Assembly: GCA_910577285.1 (NCBI GenBank)
Contig: CAJTLO010000002.1
Location: 124,001-188,000, forward strand
Length of the DNA stretch: 64,000 bases
Direction: 5' to 3'
Source: an uncultured Rikenellaceae bacterium
GTDB lineage: Bacteria; Bacteroidota; Bacteroidia; Bacteroidales; Rikenellaceae
Numbering within the stretch: position 1 is the stretch's first letter; every line of letters starts with the position of its first letter. The notes under the pieces were generated by a model. It had not been told where the DNA came from, did not search any database, and saw nothing but the letters and a program-made list of their open reading frames with translations. The position numbers and the translations under genes were made by a program. Shown here one piece after another: positions 61,506 through 64,000 of the stretch.

Positions 61506-61919
61506 TCAGCGCAGCCCCTCGACCAGCTCCATGAAGCGCGGCTCCCTGCGGGCGTTCGCCAGGTCGGGGTCGTTCATGGTATAGGCATAGTCGTCCCAGC
61601 CGTACTTCAGAGCCCGGACGAAGGCGTCCGTCGCGCCGTCGGTGTCGCCCCGCAGCGATCGCAGGCAGGCCAGGTTGTACCATACCTCGCCCATCATCGG
61701 GGCGGCGGTTTCCTTCACGTGGCCGGGCTGCTGTTCGTACAGCACCGCCAGTTCGGTATAGATGCTCTCCATCTCTTTCCGGTCGTCGGCGTTCATCGCC
61801 GTCGCCATGCGGTTTCCGATGCGCTCGAGCTGTTCGAAAAATCGCGTCAGGGCAGGGTCCTGGCCCCACGCTGTGCCCGCCAACAGGAGGGCGGCCAGTG
61901 CGGTCATTATCTTCTTCAT
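61506..61919 (-). CDS. Small secreted TPR-like protein
   Basis: A 137-residue protein with a signal peptide (MKKIMTALAALLLAGTAWGQ). The remainder is helical: ARLYEQQ-type helices and WYNLACLRSLRGDTDGATDAFVRAL, one recognisable TPR hairpin, then NARREPRFMELVEG, the ending often seen after TPR units. Function unknown. It starts 5 bp after the stop of the upstream acyltransferase fusion, so is presumably co-transcribed with it. Confidence 0.78.
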   Translation of the reverse strand: MKKIMTALAALLLAGTAWGQDPALTRFFEQLERIGNRMATAMNADDRKEMESIYTELAVLYEQQPGHVKETAAPMMGEVWYNLACLRSLRGDTDGATDAFVRALKYGWDDYAYTMNDPDLANARREPRFMELVEGLR

Positions 61920-61924
61920 GTCAG

Positions 61925-64000
61925 TTATGGGTTGTGCCGCCCATTGGCGGCCGGTGTGGTCGTGGGCTCCGTTCCGGTTTCGTGCCGTCCGCCCTGCCGC
62001 GCCAGGGCCAGCATCCGGTCGTGGAGAAGGGCCGCGATGCGCTGCTTCTCTTCGTGCGGGTCGCCGGCGGGGTCGAAGACGACCGGTTCGCCGATGCGGA
62101 AGGTGTGGTGCTGCCGGCTCGCGTAGATGGGGTAGAAACGCAACACTTTGCCGGTGGTGTCGTAATAGAGGCGTCCGATGTTGGCGAACCCCGTGAAGAG
62201 GCGGCCCACCGAATCGGTCAGGTGCTCGACCGTCATCTTGTCGCCGCGTTTCACCCGCCGCGGTTTTTCCGGGAAAATCAGCACGTTGTCGCCCTCGGAG
62301 AGCACCTTCACCGTGTCGTCGAAGGTGGACATCACGTTGCGGAGGTTGTTCTTCTCCACCGGTATCGGATCGAACGAGTTCAGCGCCCAGGTCACCGGGC
62401 CGGCCAGCGCATGCGCGATGCGCATTTTGGTTTTCGCGCTCAGCAGCGGTATGCGGTAGATGAAGCGGCTGCACATCTCCTTCGCGGCCCGCTCCCGTTC
62501 CACCATCTTGCGGTCGATCCACGGGCGGAAGTAGGTGGGCAGGTAGATGACTGCCGCGATGGGACCGTAGACGATGCCGTGGTTGCAGACGAAGACCGAA
62601 GGAAAGTGCTCCATCTGCATGTTTTCCTTGCCGTAGACCCGGAGGTGGAGGAAGGGTTTTACCAGAAAGGCCAGGATCTTCACGCCGAATTTCACCCGTT
62701 TCTTCTCCACGAGGTTGTGGCGGAGGTTCTGCTGGGTGGGGGTGTTCTGGTTGTTGCCCTGCGTGTAGTTGAGCAGTTTCTGCCGGCTGCGTTCGTCCAG
62801 CGGTTGGCGCAGGGCGAAGAAGATGCTCGCCAGCATGAAGAGCACGGGCAACTGCACCATGGTGCTGCGGAAGAGTGCGGGCAGCCGGGGCGTGTGGGCG
62901 GCGGGGATGACGAAGACCCACACCGTCACCACGCAGAGCATGATGGCGTTGGAGAAGATGACCGCGATGATCTGCGTGACCATCGAGCGGAAGTAGAGGT
63001 CGCGGTCGCTCACCTTGCGGCCTGCGATGCGGGCCACCATCTTGAAGTCGCCGTTGTAGCGGTTCAGGACGGAAGTGATGCAGGCCAGGCCGACTCCCCA
63101 AAGGCCGGCCCAGAAGGCCGAGCCCCACAGCCCCTTCACGCCGAACATCATGAGCGAACCGGCGATCCACAGGGCGGCGCCCACGATGAACATGTTGAGG
63201 CTCAACACCCATCCGCGGCGGTTGACGAGTCGGGTGAAGAGTCCCGAAAAGAGGAGGACGGCCACGATCCATCCGCCCAGATAGAGGTACGTGTCGGACG
63301 AGAAGGTCTGTGCGCTGAAGCCCACGTAGCAGACATACATCAGCACGCCCAGGCTCAGGGCGATCTGGGCGTAGAGCGACATGTTGGAGAAGATGCGGTA
63401 GGAGAAGATGTCGCGCAGTTTGTCGCGGCGGGTGTTGGAAAGGTACTTGGAGAGCGAAGCCATCGTACTGCTCTGGTAGGAGAGCAGGAAACCGGTGAGC
63501 GCGTATCCCGTGAGCAGGAGCCACATCACCGGCTCGTCGGCGATGATCCATGCGAAGGCAAGACAGGGAACGAAGAAGAGGAGCTGGAACAATCCCTTAT
63601 AGACGCGTCGCGGGAGGCCGGGACGGCTGAGCGCATCGTTCACCTTCCAGGTGAGAATGCTGCGGGCTGCGATGAGCAGCACGAAAAACGACACGAAGTT
63701 GGCCCCCGGGGCATAGGTGACTACGGGGAAAAGGAATACCAGGGCCAGTCCCGCGAAGACTGAAGCCGAGAGCAGAATCCACATGATCAGGTGGGTCTGG
63801 CCGTGCGTAGGGCCGTTGGAGAGGCGGCGGAGGTTGCCTGTGAAGTAGAGAATCCAGATGTTGGCGAACAGAAAGAGGGCTGCCCCGTAGAGCGGGTTGT
63901 CGATGATGTAGTGACTCACCATCATGCAGAGGAAAAGCTGCAGGAAGTCCGCATTGACATTGGACAGGCTCAGGGCCACGTTGATCCTGTATGATTTCTT
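61925..64000 (-). CDS. Membrane protein with MFS-like N-terminus and lysophospholipid acyltransferase (PlsC-like) C-terminus, 5' truncated by window
   Basis: Open to the right edge (the GTG at 63979 is in frame but so are residues beyond it), so the start is outside; at least 691 codons. Residues from the N-terminus to about 420 form 10-12 hydrophobic helices resembling an MFS transporter, with a polar loop near SKYLSNTRRDKLRDI. The last 230 residues look PlsC-like: CNHGIVYGPIAA at the HX4D position (the acidic residue is replaced by glycine), and FPEKPRRVKRGD as motif III. Fusions of lysolipid flippase and acyltransferase are known (LplT-Aas); a similar remodelling role is inferred. Catalysis is uncertain because of the degenerate motif. 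Confidence 0.78.
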   Translation of the reverse strand, partial: KKSYRINVALSLSNVNADFLQLFLCMMVSHYIIDNPLYGAALFLFANIWILYFTGNLRRLSNGPTHGQTHLIMWILLSASVFAGLALVFLFPVVTYAPGANFVSFFVLLIAARSILTWKVNDALSRPGLPRRVYKGLFQLLFFVPCLAFAWIIADEPVMWLLLTGYALTGFLLSYQSSTMASLSKYLSNTRRDKLRDIFSYRIFSNMSLYAQIALSLGVLMYVCYVGFSAQTFSSDTYLYLGGWIVAVLLFSGLFTRLVNRRGWVLSLNMFIVGAALWIAGSLMMFGVKGLWGSAFWAGLWGVGLACITSVLNRYNGDFKMVARIAGRKVSDRDLYFRSMVTQIIAVIFSNAIMLCVVTVWVFVIPAAHTPRLPALFRSTMVQLPVLFMLASIFFALRQPLDERSRQKLLNYTQGNNQNTPTQQNLRHNLVEKKRVKFGVKILAFLVKPFLHLRVYGKENMQMEHFPSVFVCNHGIVYGPIAAVIYLPTYFRPWIDRKMVERERAAKEMCSRFIYRIPLLSAKTKMRIAHALAGPVTWALNSFDPIPVEKNNLRNVMSTFDDTVKVLSEGDNVLIFPEKPRRVKRGDKMTVEHLTDSVGRLFTGFANIGRLYYDTTGKVLRFYPIYASRQHHTFRIGEPVVFDPAGDPHEEKQRIAALLHDRMLALARQGGRHETGTEPTTTPAANGRHNP

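Noticed and set aside
1..64000. tRNA, rRNA, tmRNA, SRP RNA or riboswitch genes
   Set aside because: I looked for T-loop and anticodon-stem patterns and for the conserved SRP tetraloop in the gaps by eye and found none. A covariance-model scan would be decisive.

Overview
The window looks like a chromosomal segment of a high-GC member of the Bacteroidales, most plausibly an Alistipes-like Rikenellaceae. The lineage is an inference from several traits: promoters of the Bacteroidota type (TTG/TTTG, about 19-20 nt, TAnnTTTG), almost no Shine-Dalgarno sequences, BACON-domain and DUF4837 lipoproteins, a free-standing DHH/DHHA1 NrnA, NadA without NadB beside it, and a complete NADH-dependent [FeFe]-hydrogenase with its HydEFG maturases in a GC-rich background. 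I saw no tRNA, rRNA, insertion sequence, prophage or CRISPR array.

Left part (1-15 kb). The 3' end of ybeY, then mnmG followed by two copies of a parS-like 16-mer, glnS, a cupin, a two-gene surface-glycan cassette (Stealth phosphotransferase plus GT2; the Stealth gene carries a G10 tract), an M28 peptidase fused to a beta-barrel, tyrS, nth, manA, nrnA and nadA. Most genes lie on the minus strand and the plus strand is C-rich.

Probable replication origin (15.07-15.40 kb). A stretch of about 10% GC is followed by six DnaA-box-like 9-mers, one of them TTATCCACA. Hand-counted G/C samples flip from C-rich to G-rich across it, and the parS-like pair lies about 12.5 kb away. No dnaA gene is present.

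Right part (15.5-38 kb). mrp, sppA, a nitroreductase, a HAD phosphatase, rdgB, uvrB, a GtrA-like protein, the lipA-lipB-recJ operon, an LRR lipoprotein, a Pr6Pr-type membrane protein, a class A penicillin-binding protein, a 115-bp tandem repeat, asd, and two BACON lipoproteins.

Hydrogen module (38.7-48.1 kb). One minus-strand operon encodes an HndB-like ferredoxin, HydB (NuoF-like), HydA (H-cluster) and HydC (NuoE-like). A second encodes HydE, HydG, HydF and a small secreted protein. All H-cluster ligands are present, so the enzyme should couple NADH (and possibly ferredoxin) oxidation to H2 evolution. The structural operon's promoter is overlapped by a perfect TTGTTA-N6-TAACAA palindrome, the form recognised by the NADH sensor Rex.

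Right end (48-64 kb). A DUF4837 lipoprotein, a polysaccharide deacetylase, ubiX, efp, an 8-bp microsatellite, panC-panD, lpxK, a purine nucleoside phosphorylase, ssb, gpsA, guaA, guaB, a small secreted protein, and an MFS-like/acyltransferase fusion that runs off the edge. Two intergenic gene-fragment copies stand out: 40 nt of nrnA inverted downstream of it, and about 94 nt of guaB upstream of it.
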